Assembly: GCF_001949145.1 (NCBI RefSeq)
Contig: NW_019091442.1
Coordinates: 1,012,052 to 1,041,530 of the forward strand
DNA length: 29,479 nt
Source of the DNA: Acanthaster planci
Lineage: Eukaryota > Echinodermata > Asteroidea > Valvatida > Acanthasteridae
Direction: 5' to 3'
Numbering within the stretch: position 1 is the first letter of the stretch; each line of letters opens with the position of its first letter. The notes beneath the pieces are model-generated. The model searched no databases. It was not told the DNA's origin and saw only the letters and a program-made list of their open reading frames with translations. Shown piece after piece: positions 28,819 to 29,479 of this stretch. A program made the translations under genes and the position numbers.

Positions 28819-29479
28819 CTGAATGAAAAACGTGGAAATATTTCAATGTTCTGAGGGCAATATTCTCAGATTCATTGGTTTAAAAACCTACATGTATCAC
28901 AAACTCTTCATTTATTTTAGACAGAGTGAGTTCTTCCTTCTATTGTTCTTGCACATGAACTTCCATCTTGACCACAGCCTGTAACATTGCACTGCTCTAA
29001 AGAGACAGAAGATATACCTTGTATGTTGGGATTAGTCTGCTGATTGAAAAGTATACGATATTGGCTTTCACTGAAGAACAAATAAAGCATTTAAATACGG
29101 TTGATTCACAAGTGTGCCTCCTAGAGTTTGCTACGCATTGACCAATCACAGTGAGCGAAATTTGTCCATCCTTTCCAAATGCGCATTAGGTCAACAGATT
29201 TCGCACACTGTAATTGGTCAATGCAATGCCAACTCTTGGAGGCACACTACTGTGATTTGCCCATATTAAGCAATGCTTGATAATGATGTACATGTAAAAG
29301 AAAACACCACAGAGAAATCACTAAAGGTACATTGTAGTCTAATTGTATATCTGCCTGCATACAGCAGCATATGCACGGTACTAAGCAACCAGGCGTGGAC
29401 AGCCATGTCAACCCCCTGCCATGCATGCATACCAGGCGGTAGCCACTTGAAGCAATGTGAAGCACTTCACTCAACAGTC
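28819..29479 (-). other. Ferlin intron at the right edge
   Basis: Intron upstream of the first visible ferlin exon. It holds MITE copy B (29096-29265). No FerB-upstream or FerA-like coding was found, so the next 5-prime exon is beyond the window. Confidence 0.75.
29096..29265. mobile_element. Palindromic TA-flanked MITE, copy B
   Basis: About 170 bp, the same family and orientation as 2626-2797. It shares the central ctttccaaatgcgcatt and the arms cctcctagagtttgctacgc / caatgccaactcttggagg and aatttgtccatc / aggtcaacagatt. Ends are TACGGTTGATTCACA and TGTGATTTGCCCATA. Mismatches between arms and between copies show independent ageing. It has no coding capacity. Confidence 0.85.

Noticed and set aside
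28930-29020. Possible further ferlin exon preceded by ctctttag on the minus strand
   Set aside because: The translation (SSAMLQAVVKMEVH, then stop) has no FerB or FerA similarity.
1-29479. CRISPR arrays, operons, Shine-Dalgarno sites, rho-independent terminators, prophage or plasmid features
   Set aside because: The window is spliced eukaryotic DNA; tandem repeats present lack the repeat-spacer pattern.

Overview
This is a window of invertebrate nuclear DNA: AT-rich, with long introns, GT-AG splice sites, dispersed MITE-type repeats, minisatellites and one run of Ns (21816-22227). It is not prokaryotic. The many tacatgta and taggcct words suggest a marine invertebrate (lower deuterostome or lophotrochozoan). 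That is an impression, not a proof.

The dominant content is one large gene on the minus strand, a type I (DysF-containing) ferlin of the dysferlin/myoferlin/FER1L5 group. Fifteen exons between 28818 and 311 join in frame, with matching splice phases, into 1903 nt (634 codons plus one base) without a stop. They cover, in order, FerB (28663-28818, 23481-23624), the nested DysF region (22833-22913, 21372-21451, 20984-21101, 19201-19303, 16244-16368, 13244-13408), a linker (12977-13046), a C2 domain equivalent to dysferlin C2D (12783-12860, 9845-10026, 9339-9491) and most of the next one, C2E (6215-6313, 4124-4285, 311-497). The N-terminal part (C2A-C, FerI, FerA) lies beyond the right edge. The C-terminal C2 domains and membrane anchor lie beyond the left edge. 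A 54-nt Pro/Ser-rich candidate cassette exon (26793-26846) sits in the 5-kb FerB intron and would keep the frame.

The introns hold: a 42-bp minisatellite at the left edge (1-102); a minus-strand ORF with a cysteine cluster (1941-2132); two copies of one almost fully palindromic TA-flanked MITE (2626-2797 and 29096-29265); three identical 92-bp tandem units (3030-3305); two perfect or near-perfect hairpins (5637-5664, 5776-5808); a degenerate ~68-bp minisatellite (10270-10540); a short element with 11-bp terminal inverted repeats (11250-11397); a CCAAT/TATA-bearing block followed by plausible plus-strand splice sites (17490-18333); two adjacent piggyBac-like TTAA elements (19570-19730, 19737-20149); a possible tRNA-SINE remnant (about 24615-24815); and a minus-strand ORF with an internal 31-codon repeat and a nearby AATAAA (27976-28203). 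No tRNA, rRNA, CRISPR or operon-like structure was seen.

The ferlin gene is the only one supported by homology. The other coding or transcript candidates are explicitly tentative.
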